From: JAVWMQ01 sp036646055
GTDB lineage: Bacteria > Bacillota > Clostridia > Peptostreptococcales > Anaerovoracaceae
Assembly (NCBI GenBank): GCA_036646055.1
Contig: JAVXMY010000002.1
Coordinates: forward strand, 124,001 to 188,000
DNA: 64,000 nucleotides
Direction of reading: 5' to 3'
A program made the position numbers and the translations under genes. Each line of letters opens with the position of its first letter. The first letter of the stretch is position 1. Shown piece by piece: positions 26,148 through 34,664 of the stretch. The notes beneath the pieces were generated by a model. That model worked only from the letters and a program-made list of their open reading frames with translations. It did no database searches and had not been told where the DNA came from.

Positions 26148-27066
26148 GATTACTGAAAACCTGTTAAAAATCATTTCCGATTTAGACGGAACTCCTGAAG
26201 GGGTTGCCTTCAACATTCGTGAAGATAGCGGTTGTGCCGGAAGAGAAAGTACAGACAACATTAAAATTGTAAGTAAGGAAGGCGCTCCTGGAATAGAAAT
26301 TCACGTTGCTCCTGGAACTAAAGGAGAAAAAGTGTACATCCCAGCTTGTATTACCAAGAGTGGTGTAGACGATTTAGTTTATAACGATTTTTATATCGGT
26401 GAAGATGCAGATGTTACTGTTGTAGCAGGTTGCGGAGTTCATACTGATGGTCATGGGGAATCCGAACATAACGGTATCCACAAATTTATGCTTAGTAAGA
26501 ACTCAAAGGTTCTTTACCTAGAAAACCATGTAGGTACTTCTGAAGTTAAGGAACCTGGTAAGAGAATTATCACTCCAGTTACTGAAGTAATTCAAGAAGC
26601 AGGGAGTTATATGGAAATGATCACAAGTCAACTTGGCGGTGTTGATCATACAGTTCGTAAGACTACAGCTATTCTTCACGAAGATGCTAAGTTGGTTGTT
26701 AAGGAAAAACTTCTAACTGACGGCCAAGATTATGCAGAAAGTGATTTCATTGTTACTCTTCAAGGAGACGGCAGTGGTGCTCATATTGTAAGTAGAAGTG
26801 TTGCTAAGGGAACTAGTGAGCAAATGTTCAGAAGTAGATTGGTTGGTAATGGTATATGTACAGGTCACACTGAATGCGATGCTATTATTATGGATAAGGG
26901 CGTTGTTCACGCTATTCCAGAACTTACTGCAGCAAACCTTGATGCAGCTCTAATTCACGAAGCTGCCATTGGCAAAATTGCTGGAGAACAGTTAACTAAA
27001 CTTATGACACTAGGTCTATCAGAAAAAGAAGCAGAAGCGAAAATCGTAGACGGTTTCCTTCGCTAA
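26140..27066 (+). CDS. Minimal SufB-like Fe-S scaffold protein
   Basis: A 308-residue SufB/SufD-family beta-helix protein, much shorter than SufB (~470). The C-terminal end (HEAAIGKIAGEQL, LGLSEKEAEAKIVDGF) matches the conserved SufBD tail. Several cysteines (in SGCAGRE, PACITK, AGCGVHTDGHGESEHNG and NGICTGHTEC) are candidate cluster ligands. Two-gene SufC-SufB (also called SMS) systems are regarded as ancestral-type assembly machines in strict anaerobes. It probably works as a homodimer with SufC in place of SufBCD. Confidence 0.88.
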   Translation: MNKITENLLKIISDLDGTPEGVAFNIREDSGCAGRESTDNIKIVSKEGAPGIEIHVAPGTKGEKVYIPACITKSGVDDLVYNDFYIGEDADVTVVAGCGVHTDGHGESEHNGIHKFMLSKNSKVLYLENHVGTSEVKEPGKRIITPVTEVIQEAGSYMEMITSQLGGVDHTVRKTTAILHEDAKLVVKEKLLTDGQDYAESDFIVTLQGDGSGAHIVSRSVAKGTSEQMFRSRLVGNGICTGHTECDAIIMDKGVVHAIPELTAANLDAALIHEAAIGKIAGEQLTKLMTLGLSEKEAEAKIVDGFLR

Positions 27067-27078
27067 TATAAACAGATG

Positions 27079-27112
27079 AAAAAATCCCCGCCAGTGATGG
27101 TGGGGATTTTTT
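27079..27112 (+). terminator. Terminator of sufCB
   Basis: Fifteen-bp stem AAAAAATCCCCGCCA/TGGTGGGGATTTTTT with loop GTGA. Confidence 0.93.
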
Positions 27113-27172
27113 ATCAGCTATAATATTTATTTTGTACGATAATATATTAGATTGGTTCTTTCAAATTTATAC

Positions 27173-27204
27173 TTATTACTTACTTATTACTTATTACTCA
27201 TTAT
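27173..27204. repeat. Heptamer microsatellite (TTATTAC)n
   Basis: Three to four irregular copies of TTATTAC, the reverse complement of the heptamer upstream of AGCS copy 2. It lies in the spacer after sufB. Confidence 0.7.
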
Positions 27205-27269
27205 GAAAGGTTCTAGCTGATTTAATATAGTCAAATCCTTTCGGATTCTCTTAACAAATTTACTTACAA

Positions 27270-27437
27270 TTAAGCATTTACGTAGCTGTTTTTTTCCATT
27301 ACTTTAATTTCTGAAAGTGCTTCAGCAACTTTCATTGCTTCTGTATTTGCTTTACTTGAGAATGTCTTTACTGCTTCTTCCTTAGTGATGTATCCTCTAA
27401 CTCCGTTGTTAATTCCTTTGTATCCGTTGTTTCTCAT
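27270..27437 (-). CDS. 55-residue small protein, tandem copy 1
   Basis: Not recognised. A 55-residue hydrophilic protein (starts MRNNGYKGINNGVRGYIT, ends VMEKNSYVNA) with predicted helical middle and no signal peptide or membrane segment. AAAAGGAGAAATAAA precedes the ATG. Its sequence is identical to the protein of the next gene upstream. Across 168 bp there are only three base differences, all synonymous. Tandem identical copies suggest either gene dosage or recent gene conversion under selection. No modification enzyme or exporter is adjacent. Confidence 0.75.
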   Translation of the reverse strand: MRNNGYKGINNGVRGYITKEEAVKTFSSKANTEAMKVAEALSEIKVMEKNSYVNA

Positions 27438-27515
27438 TTTATTTCTCCTTTTCTATTGATTCGATTTCGAACCGTATTTAGATATATTTTCTTTAATTTC
27501 TTTGCTTACTTACAA

Positions 27516-27683
27516 TTAAGCGTTTACGTAGCTGTTTTTTTCCATTACTTTAATTTCTGAAAGTGCTTCAGCAACCTTCATTGCTTCTGTATTTGCTTTA
27601 CTTGAGAATGTCTTTACTGCTTCTTCCTTAGTGATGTATCCTCTAACTCCGTTGTTAATTCCTTTGTATCCATTGTTTCTCAT
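27516..27683 (-). CDS. 55-residue small protein, tandem copy 2
   Basis: Second copy of the 55-residue protein, offset 246 bp from the first, with the same AAAGGAGAAATAAA leader. The start is the ATG at 27683, directly after the ribosome site; a longer frame from 27710 adds nine residues (MDHIERRNK) that lie over the ribosome site and are not shared with the other copy. Shared DNA extends from about 10 bp beyond the stop to the ribosome site. Function unknown. Confidence 0.75.
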   Translation of the reverse strand: MRNNGYKGINNGVRGYITKEEAVKTFSSKANTEAMKVAEALSEIKVMEKNSYVNA

Positions 27684-28025
27684 TTTATTTCTCCTTTCAA
27701 TATGATCCAACTTCGAATCTCTTTTTTGATTCAGTTTCGAACCACCTATTTATTTATCTTTCTTGCCTATATATAAAGCAATTGCCGTGCCAACTTTTTA
27801 ATTTCTTCAAATATTTTTTTATAAATTGTAATAATAATTTTACAAATGCTTATTTTTCAACATTTATTACTGTTAAAAATATTTAATATTTTTGAATCTA
27901 TTTGCCATCCTATTTCCCAACACACTAGTATTATAACTTTTTTGACTCGATATCGTATCACGCTTCTGAATCGCTGATACGATTACGATTCGTTTTTCTT
28001 GTAACTTTCAGGGGAATAAAAAAAG
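27684..28025. other. Leader/spacer region of the small-protein pair
   Basis: About 340 bp of AT-rich DNA upstream of the small genes. TTCGAA-containing stretches occur near 27710-27740 and again between the two copies. A 9-bp inverted repeat ATCGTATCA/TGATACGAT (27952-27983, 14-nt loop) is the only marked structure. No ORF. Confidence 0.5.
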
Positions 28026-28060
28026 GACACTTTAATTTTGGATTTCAAAATTAAAGTGTC
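28026..28060 (-). terminator. Terminator of the atp-lipoprotein operon
   Basis: Perfect 14-bp stem GACACTTTAATTTT/AAAATTAAAGTGTC with a 7-nt loop. A run of T follows on the minus strand. It lies 23 bp after the lipoprotein stop. Confidence 0.92.
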
Positions 28061-28082
28061 TTCTGATTTAATATTTATATTC

Positions 28083-29045
28083 TTACCTTGAATAGTAGAA
28101 ACTATCCTTTGGCTTTTCATTTCCCATTACTTCAGCCGAGAAATCATACATAGCATTGTTGAACTTCTTAAGAATACTAACTCCCCTGCTACTTTCAGTA
28201 TAAAGAACAAGATTCTTGTCTCCACCCTCTTTGGCTTTATCAATAGCTTTACCTAAATCATTTAAGAAAACTCTTAAGTCATCTTTGTTCTTAGCTAAAT
28301 CCTTAGTAACAAGTAAAACATTCATTGGAATGTCTCCATCAAAATGATCTTTCCACTTAGAATTTAAATCAAATACTTTTTTTACATTTGTATTTTCCTT
28401 AAGTAATTTTGATACAACAGGTTTACTTGCAAGACCGATAGTCTGGTAATTCCCCATTCTTTCAATAAACTTATCTTCATCATCTATCCATTCAATGTTT
28501 TCATCTGGAATAGAAAAATATCCTTCCTTCAGAGCTAGGTTTTGAAGAACATATTGGCTTACATCTCCAGGCTTACCATAGGCAACAATTGTCTTACCTC
28601 TAAGAAATCCCATTTTGGTTTCTATCTTTTCTTCCTTATATTCACTAAGCTTTGTTTCTTCATTGTAAACTCTTACTGTCCTACTTGCTTGAACATATGA
28701 ATTCTGAACTACATATAAATCTCCAATTGAAATAGGACTTATTTCAACTACTTCATTACTAGTTTTACTATTAAGTTGAGCCGCTGTAGTTGGTGACATA
28801 ATAGCACCGTCCACATCTCCATTTAATATTTTTCCTGAAACCTCTTCAGCATCTTTGCTTACAGACTTCTTATAGTCACCATCTAGATTATCTAAAGCTT
28901 TGGTTCCAAGGCCATCTATGGATGTAACCTTTAATGTCTTAGAAAGTGAAGTTGGAACTTTATCCTCTTTGTCGGCGCCACAACCAGACAGACTAGTCAC
29001 AGCAAGCATCATTATTAATGTAACTGCTAATATTTTCTTTTTCAT
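28083..29045 (-). CDS. Lipoprotein, solute-binding-protein-like
   Basis: A 320-residue exported lipoprotein: Lys-rich start, hydrophobic signal and the lipobox LSGC (Cys near residue 22). The body looks like a periplasmic-binding fold of the NMT1/SsuA/TauA type (DVDGAIMSPTTAAQL near 75-90; GKTIVAYGKPGDVSQYVLQNLAL in the middle), but no permease or ATPase gene is next to it. It lies 12 bp after atpC with no terminator in between, so it is co-transcribed with ATP synthase. Function unknown; an orphan binding protein or a surface sensor are both possible. Confidence 0.75.
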   Translation of the reverse strand: MKKKILAVTLIMMLAVTSLSGCGADKEDKVPTSLSKTLKVTSIDGLGTKALDNLDGDYKKSVSKDAEEVSGKILNGDVDGAIMSPTTAAQLNSKTSNEVVEISPISIGDLYVVQNSYVQASRTVRVYNEETKLSEYKEEKIETKMGFLRGKTIVAYGKPGDVSQYVLQNLALKEGYFSIPDENIEWIDDEDKFIERMGNYQTIGLASKPVVSKLLKENTNVKKVFDLNSKWKDHFDGDIPMNVLLVTKDLAKNKDDLRVFLNDLGKAIDKAKEGGDKNLVLYTESSRGVSILKKFNNAMYDFSAEVMGNEKPKDSFYYSR

Positions 29046-29056
29046 TTATAATACTC

Positions 29057-29476
29057 CTATCTCTTTAGATGATCCCTAACTTTTATTCTCGCTGATGCTT
29101 TAGCAAGATCAATCTGCGCTAACCTAATATCTTCAGGGTCCTCATGGTTTTTTTCATTAAGCCAGGACTCCATTTTCATTTTTTTCGCTTTGGCTCTTTC
29201 ATAATCAATATCTTCAGCCCATTCAGCCACATCAGTATATATAATTATTGTGTCCTTAACGTCTATAAAACCTTCAGCAATGGCAGCAATTCTAAAGTCC
29301 ATCTGACCTTCTTCTTTAAGTTTAAGCTCTCCAACTTTAAGAAGTTGGCAAACCCAAGCATGATCAGCCATAAATGTTTCTTGACCATCTTCCATTGGCA
29401 CTATAACGCTCTCCACTGTTCCTTTAAAAAAAAGTTTTTCCGGAGTAATTATTTCCAAAGTAAACGCCTTACTCAT
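29057..29476 (-). CDS. atpC: ATP synthase epsilon subunit
   Basis: A 139-residue F1 epsilon subunit: N-terminal beta-sandwich (FTLEIITPEKLFFKGTVESVIVPMEDG) and C-terminal two-helix domain (ERAKAKKMKMESWL, IDLAKASARIKVRD). It is part of the central stalk and inhibits ATP hydrolysis. It overlaps the end of atpD by 8 bp. Normal length; last structural gene of the atp operon. Confidence 0.96.
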   Translation of the reverse strand: MSKAFTLEIITPEKLFFKGTVESVIVPMEDGQETFMADHAWVCQLLKVGELKLKEEGQMDFRIAAIAEGFIDVKDTIIIYTDVAEWAEDIDYERAKAKKMKMESWLNEKNHEDPEDIRLAQIDLAKASARIKVRDHLKR

Positions 29477-30872
29477 CGCCCTTTTCCTTTTCGTATTTCT
29501 CTATAACCTCGTCAATACTTCCTGCAAACAAGAATAATTTTTCAGGAATATGATCAACCTTACCTTCTATAATAGTCTTGAAACTTCTTACAGTATCTTT
29601 AATTGAAAGGTATTTACCTTCCATCCCTGTAAACTGCTCTGCCACTCCAAAAGGCTGAGACATAAATCTCTGGATTCTACGAGCTCTATTTACAGCTTCT
29701 TTGTCTGTGTCAGACAATTCGTCCATACCTAAAATCGCAATAATATCCTGAAGCTCTTTGTATCTTTGTAAGATTTCTTGTACTTCTCTAGCAACATTAT
29801 AATGTTCCTCACCTAAAATGTATGGATCCATAATTCTAGATGTTGATTCCAGAGGATCTACCGCTGGGTAAATACCCATTTCTGTAATAGAACGGTTAAG
29901 AACTGTTGTTGCATCTAAATGTGCAAAAGTAGTTGCTGGCGCTGGGTCAGTAAGGTCATCAGCAGGAACATAAATAGCCTGAACCGATGTAATTGAACCA
30001 GTCTTAGTAGATGTAATTCTTTCCTGAAGAGCACCCATTTCAGTAGCTAGAGTAGGCTGGTAACCTACAGCAGATGGAACTCTACCAAGTAAAGCAGAAA
30101 CTTCAGAACCTGCTTGTGTAAATCTAAAGATATTATCTATAAATAATAACACATCCTGACCCTCTGTGTCTCTAAAATATTCAGCCATTGTTAAACCTGT
30201 CAAAGCAACTCTCATTCTAGCACCAGGCGGTTCATTCATCTGCCCAAAAACCATGGCAGTGTTTTTAATTACACCTGATTCTATCATTTCGTAGTAAAGA
30301 TCATTGCCCTCTCTGGTTCTCTCTCCCACACCGGCAAAAACAGAAATGCCTCCATGTTCTTTGGCTATATTTCTAATCAGTTCTTGAATCAGTACAGTTT
30401 TACCTACACCGGCACCTCCAAATAAACCTACCTTACCACCTCTTGTGTAAGGGGCAATTAAGTCTATAACCTTAATACCAGTCTCAAAAATCTGAGCAGT
30501 TGTATCTTGCTGGTCAAAACTCGGCGCATCCCTGTGTATTGATGCTCTCTTGTCTGTGGCTACAGGACCCTTTTCGTCAATAGTCTCTCCTATAACGTTA
30601 AATAGTCTTCCTAAAACCTCCTGACCAACGGGAACAGAAATTGGTGCTCCAGTATCTTCAGCTTCCATACCTCTTCTAAGTCCATCCGTTGAAGATAGGG
30701 ATATGCAACGAACCACATCGTCCCCTACGTGCTGAGAAACCTCTGCAACAATTTTTTCCCCATTATTATCTATATGTATTGCATTTAATAGCTCCGGTAA
30801 TTCATTTTCATTAAACTTCACATCTATTACCGGGCCAATTATTTGATGTATTTTACCAACATTCACTAGCAT
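29469..30872 (-). CDS. atpD: ATP synthase beta subunit
   Basis: A 467-residue catalytic F1 subunit. P-loop GGAGVGKTVLIQEL, catalytic GERTREGNDLYYEM and Walker B VLLFIDNIFRFTQAG are intact. Three beta subunits per F1 make or hydrolyse ATP. It lies between atpG and atpC in the standard order. Confidence 0.98.
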   Translation of the reverse strand: MLVNVGKIHQIIGPVIDVKFNENELPELLNAIHIDNNGEKIVAEVSQHVGDDVVRCISLSSTDGLRRGMEAEDTGAPISVPVGQEVLGRLFNVIGETIDEKGPVATDKRASIHRDAPSFDQQDTTAQIFETGIKVIDLIAPYTRGGKVGLFGGAGVGKTVLIQELIRNIAKEHGGISVFAGVGERTREGNDLYYEMIESGVIKNTAMVFGQMNEPPGARMRVALTGLTMAEYFRDTEGQDVLLFIDNIFRFTQAGSEVSALLGRVPSAVGYQPTLATEMGALQERITSTKTGSITSVQAIYVPADDLTDPAPATTFAHLDATTVLNRSITEMGIYPAVDPLESTSRIMDPYILGEEHYNVAREVQEILQRYKELQDIIAILGMDELSDTDKEAVNRARRIQRFMSQPFGVAEQFTGMEGKYLSIKDTVRSFKTIIEGKVDHIPEKLFLFAGSIDEVIEKYEKEKGDE

Positions 30873-30878
30873 ACCCTC

Positions 30879-31745
30879 CTATTTCTGTGCTTCCGCACCA
30901 GCTACAATTTCACTGATTTCATCTGTAATTGCAGACTGTCTTGCTCTATTATAGTATAGAGATAATTTATCTAGCATATCTCTTGCATTATCCGTAGCAC
31001 TTTTCATGGCCATTCGCCTTGCCGCATGCTCACAAGTTGCCGACTCAACAATGGCCCCATGCATTGATATTTCAACATACTTAGGAACCAAATAGTTAAA
31101 CACTTCTTCAAGTGATGGTTTATAGTCCACAACTCTAGGATGAGATATTACATCCGGATCGTTTTTAAGGTCAAGTGGTAGCAAGGTTTTAATAGTTACT
31201 TTCTGCTCCATAGGGCTTAAATACTCGGTGTAAATAATTTTGATTTGATCAATTTCTTTGTTGTCGTATTTTTCTATAAGAGGTTTAACCATAGCCTTAG
31301 ATTCCACAAAGGAAATAGCTTCTGGTGGCAATAAATAATCTTCTAATATTTCATAATCTCTTCCACTAAAATAGTCTAGACCCTTGCTGCCTATAGCCAC
31401 AATTATTCCCTCACCATTATCACTGTTAATTTCTCTTTCAGCAGCTTTAATAACATCTGAGTTAAAACCACCACAAAGACCTCTACAACTAGTAATTACA
31501 ATATAGCAAGTTTTGTTAATTTCTTTATTACCCCTAACATACTTCTGGGGAATATCCTTTTCATTTGCAAATATTTCTTTAATAGACTGAGTTACAAAAT
31601 GAAAATTACTATGTGTCCTTTCAAATACTTTTTTTGCGCTTCTAAGTTTAGCTGTAGAGACTAAGTTCATAGCATTAGTAATATGTTCCATACTTGTGAT
31701 GCTACTTATTCGTCTTCTTACATCTTGCATATCACTTGATGCCAT
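30879..31745 (-). CDS. atpG: ATP synthase gamma subunit
   Basis: A 288-residue central-stalk subunit. The conserved N-terminal helix (VRRRISSITSMEHITNAMNLV) and C-terminal helix (MKSATDNARDMLDKLSLYYNRARQ) form the rotating coiled coil. Normal length, with a good ribosome site (GAAGGAGAAGG). Confidence 0.97.
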   Translation of the reverse strand: MASSDMQDVRRRISSITSMEHITNAMNLVSTAKLRSAKKVFERTHSNFHFVTQSIKEIFANEKDIPQKYVRGNKEINKTCYIVITSCRGLCGGFNSDVIKAAEREINSDNGEGIIVAIGSKGLDYFSGRDYEILEDYLLPPEAISFVESKAMVKPLIEKYDNKEIDQIKIIYTEYLSPMEQKVTIKTLLPLDLKNDPDVISHPRVVDYKPSLEEVFNYLVPKYVEISMHGAIVESATCEHAARRMAMKSATDNARDMLDKLSLYYNRARQSAITDEISEIVAGAEAQK

Positions 31746-31758
31746 CTCCTTCTCCTTC

Positions 31759-33276
31759 CTATTCTAAGTTATATGAAGTACTATCCATAAATTTCTTAAT
31801 TGCTTCTTCTAATTGTTTTTCATTGGCATCTGATAAGTCGCCACTTTCAACAATGTCTTTACCAACATTAGGGTAATGAGTGTCCATAAACTGAAAAAAT
31901 TCAACTTCAAATTCTTTAATATTATGTAATGGCACTTCCATTAACAAGTTATTAATCGCTGCATAAATCATCATAACCTGATGATCAATAGGTAATGGAT
32001 TATACTGTCTCTGCTTAATTACTTCCAATAAAATCGCACCATGGTCAAGACTAGCCTTAGTATCAGCATCTAAATCCGAACCAAACTGAGCAAAGTTGGC
32101 AAGTTCCCTATACTGAGCAAGCTCAAGTTTAACCTTACTTGCAACCTTTTTCATAGCCTTAATCTGTGCATTTCCACCTACCCTAGATACTGAAATACCA
32201 ACATTAATGGCAGGTCTTTGGCCTGAGAAGAAAAGTTCACTCTCAAGGAATATCTGTCCATCAGTAATTGAAATTACATTTGTAGGAATATAGGCAGCAA
32301 CGTCTCCTGCCTGAGTTTCAATAATAGGCAATGCCGTAATAGAGCCACCACCTAATTCGTCACTAAGCTTAGCTGCTCTTTCTAGCAATCTACTATGTAA
32401 GTAAAAAACATCCCCAGGGTAAGCTTCTCTACCTGGTGGTCTTCTAAGAAGTAATGACATAGCTCTGTAAGCTACAGCATGCTTGCTTAAATCATCATAA
32501 ACAATCAGCGCATCCTTGCCCTGATACATAAATTCTTCTGCCATAGCGCATCCCGCATATGGTGCAATATATTGTAATGGTGCTACATCACTTGCTGTTG
32601 CAGATACAATAATTGTATTCTTCATAGCACCCTTGCTTTCCAAAGTTTGTACAAGCTGAGCAACTGTAGACTTCTTCTGCCCAATGGCAACGTAAATACA
32701 AATAATATCATTATCCTTCTGATTTAATATTGTATCAACAGCAATGGCAGTCTTCCCAGTCTGCTTGTCTCCAATAATAAGTTCTCTCTGTCCCTTACCT
32801 ATAGGAACCATTGTATCTATAGCCTTAAGGCCAGTCTGAAGGGGTTCCTTAACCGACTTTCTCGCCAAAACACCGGGAGCCTTAGTTTCAATAGGTCTAG
32901 TCTTGTCTGCATTAATAGGGCCCTTGCCATCAATAGGCTCACCTAAAGCATTAACAACTCTACCAATTAAACAATTACCAACTGGAACCTCAACAACAGT
33001 TCCTGTAGGTTTAACCACATCTCCCTCTTTAATTTTAATATCAGAGCCTAAAATTACAGCCCCAACATTATCTTCTTCTAGATTTAGAGCCATACCAAAG
33101 CAATCATTTCCAAAATCAAGAAGTTCGCCTTCCATACAATTTTTTAGGCCATATATTCTAGCAATACCATCTCCAACCTGAATTACTGTACCAAAATCAG
33201 TTATTTCAAGTTGATCCTTGTATTGTTTAATTTGTTCTTTAATAACAACACTTATTTCTTCTGGTTTTAATCTCAT
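31759..33276 (-). CDS. atpA: ATP synthase alpha subunit
   Basis: A 505-residue regulatory F1 subunit with the non-catalytic P-loop GDKQTGKTAIAVD, the VSRVGGNAQIKAMK signature, and the RPPGREAYPGDVFYLHSRLLERAA stretch in the usual place. Standard position after atpH. Confidence 0.98.
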   Translation of the reverse strand: MRLKPEEISVVIKEQIKQYKDQLEITDFGTVIQVGDGIARIYGLKNCMEGELLDFGNDCFGMALNLEEDNVGAVILGSDIKIKEGDVVKPTGTVVEVPVGNCLIGRVVNALGEPIDGKGPINADKTRPIETKAPGVLARKSVKEPLQTGLKAIDTMVPIGKGQRELIIGDKQTGKTAIAVDTILNQKDNDIICIYVAIGQKKSTVAQLVQTLESKGAMKNTIIVSATASDVAPLQYIAPYAGCAMAEEFMYQGKDALIVYDDLSKHAVAYRAMSLLLRRPPGREAYPGDVFYLHSRLLERAAKLSDELGGGSITALPIIETQAGDVAAYIPTNVISITDGQIFLESELFFSGQRPAINVGISVSRVGGNAQIKAMKKVASKVKLELAQYRELANFAQFGSDLDADTKASLDHGAILLEVIKQRQYNPLPIDHQVMMIYAAINNLLMEVPLHNIKEFEVEFFQFMDTHYPNVGKDIVESGDLSDANEKQLEEAIKKFMDSTSYNLE

Positions 33277-33277
33277 A

Positions 33278-33829
33278 CTATCCTTTGCCTCCCTTCGTCA
33301 ATATTTCTTTTTTCATTCGTTCAAGCCTTCCCTTAATAGAAGCATCGATGATTTTACCATCAATCAAAACCTTAACTCCACCAATTAGACCTTCTTCAAC
33401 TACATTTCTTAATTTTACATTTTCCCTCAAAACATCACTAGCCTGGGCCTCAAACTCGGCAAGGTGTTCATCTTTAAGCGGTTTAGCAGAAGCGATAATT
33501 CCGTAGGAATCACCCTCTTTTTCATCAACGAGAGTCCTAAAAACCTTATAAATTCCCTCATAGTGAATCATTCTGCCTTTGTCAATTAAAATGTACAAAA
33601 AGTTTAAAAGTTCAGTTGTAATTTTTCCTTCCAAAATCGCCTGTACCAGTTTTTTCTTTTCTACGTTAGATTGTACAGGGCTAGAAAGTATCTCAAGCAA
33701 ATCAGGCTCTCTCTTAAATATTTCAAGAACCTCTCTACTTTCATCATATATTCTTTGAAGCTGGTCGGTTTCTAAAGCCGCCTTGTAAATAGCTTCTCCG
33801 TATGTCAAACAAATGGTTAATGATTCCAT
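33278..33829 (-). CDS. atpH: ATP synthase delta subunit
   Basis: A 183-residue peripheral-stalk subunit (OSCP homologue). It has an N-terminal helical domain (YGEAIYKAALETDQLQRIY) and the C-terminal GLIGGVKVLIDGKIIDASIKG signature. It overlaps atpF by 13 bp and ends one base before atpA, typical of tight coupling. Confidence 0.95.
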   Translation of the reverse strand: MESLTICLTYGEAIYKAALETDQLQRIYDESREVLEIFKREPDLLEILSSPVQSNVEKKKLVQAILEGKITTELLNFLYILIDKGRMIHYEGIYKVFRTLVDEKEGDSYGIIASAKPLKDEHLAEFEAQASDVLRENVKLRNVVEEGLIGGVKVLIDGKIIDASIKGRLERMKKEILTKGGKG

Positions 33830-34335
33830 TTCTTTGTACCTGCCTCTTTCAATAAATCTTCAATAATCTTATTGTGTTCCTCAGTCTTCTCAATTTCTCT
33901 TTGAAGAATTTTTTCTGCAGCCATCATTGCAATAATGCTAATCTCATCTTGCATTTCCATAAAAGCCTTTTCCTTTTGTTTATCAAGGGCTTCCTCTGTA
34001 TTCCTTCTCAAAACAATAGCTTGCTCAGTTGCATAAGAAATAATGGAATTTGCTCTTAGATCAGCAGTTTCTTTAGCCTTTCTAATTATCTCCATTCTTT
34101 CGTCTTCAATGTTTCGAAGCTTAGAATTGTATTCTTCTAATTTTTCATCGGCCCTTCTATTTACAGATTCAGCATTATCAAAAGAATCCTTAATATCATT
34201 TGATCTTGACTCCATAAAATTATGAACCTTTTCAAAGAAAAACTTTTTAAGTATTAGGAATAAAACCAATACTGTAATAATATTAAATAGCAATGTCCAA
34301 CTAAATTCAATAATTGGAGCATGTCCTAACTCCAT
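33817..34335 (-). CDS. atpF: ATP synthase b subunit
   Basis: A 172-residue stator subunit with one N-terminal membrane helix (residues ~10-30, FSWTLLFNIITVLVLFLIL) followed by a long charged coiled coil. Only one b gene is present, so a b2 homodimer is expected. Confidence 0.95.
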   Translation of the reverse strand: MELGHAPIIEFSWTLLFNIITVLVLFLILKKFFFEKVHNFMESRSNDIKDSFDNAESVNRRADEKLEEYNSKLRNIEDERMEIIRKAKETADLRANSIISYATEQAIVLRRNTEEALDKQKEKAFMEMQDEISIIAMMAAEKILQREIEKTEEHNKIIEDLLKEAGTKKWNH

Positions 34336-34383
34336 GGTCTATTCCCTCCTTCCCAAACAGCTATATCCATTAAAATGACCGCC

Positions 34384-34653
34384 TTATAGCATGCCAACTA
34401 AAGGATTTACGAAAATCAAAACTATAGAAATAATAAAAGCAAAAATACCTGTAGTTTCAGTAATAGCCTGACCTACGATCATTGTCTTCAAAATATCTCC
34501 CTGAGCTTCTGGCTGTCTTGCAACACCTTCTACTGCTTTTGCTGCAATATTACCTTGTCCAATACCAATACCCATAGCCGCTAAAGCGATAGATAAAGCT
34601 CCCCCAATTGCTGATAATCCTAAAATGAATCCTTCCGGTGTAACTAGTTGCAT
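34384..34653 (-). CDS. atpE: ATP synthase c subunit, Na+-binding type
   Basis: An 89-residue hairpin of two membrane helices that forms the rotor ring. The ion carboxylate is E66 in ITETTGI. Helix 1 carries Q33 (IGQGN) and residue 67 is Thr, matching the Gln...Glu-Ser/Thr pattern of Na+-translocating rings such as those of Ilyobacter and Acetobacterium. The RQPEA loop contacts F1. This suggests the enzyme is coupled to Na+, in line with three Na+ symporters in the window. Confidence 0.95.
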   Translation of the reverse strand: MQLVTPEGFILGLSAIGGALSIALAAMGIGIGQGNIAAKAVEGVARQPEAQGDILKTMIVGQAITETTGIFAFIISIVLIFVNPLVGML

Positions 34654-34664
34654 AATAGCACCTC

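Noticed and set aside
27684..27760. tRNA-like stretch with GGTTCGAA
   Set aside because: The T-loop-like heptamer is not accompanied by acceptor, D or anticodon stems.
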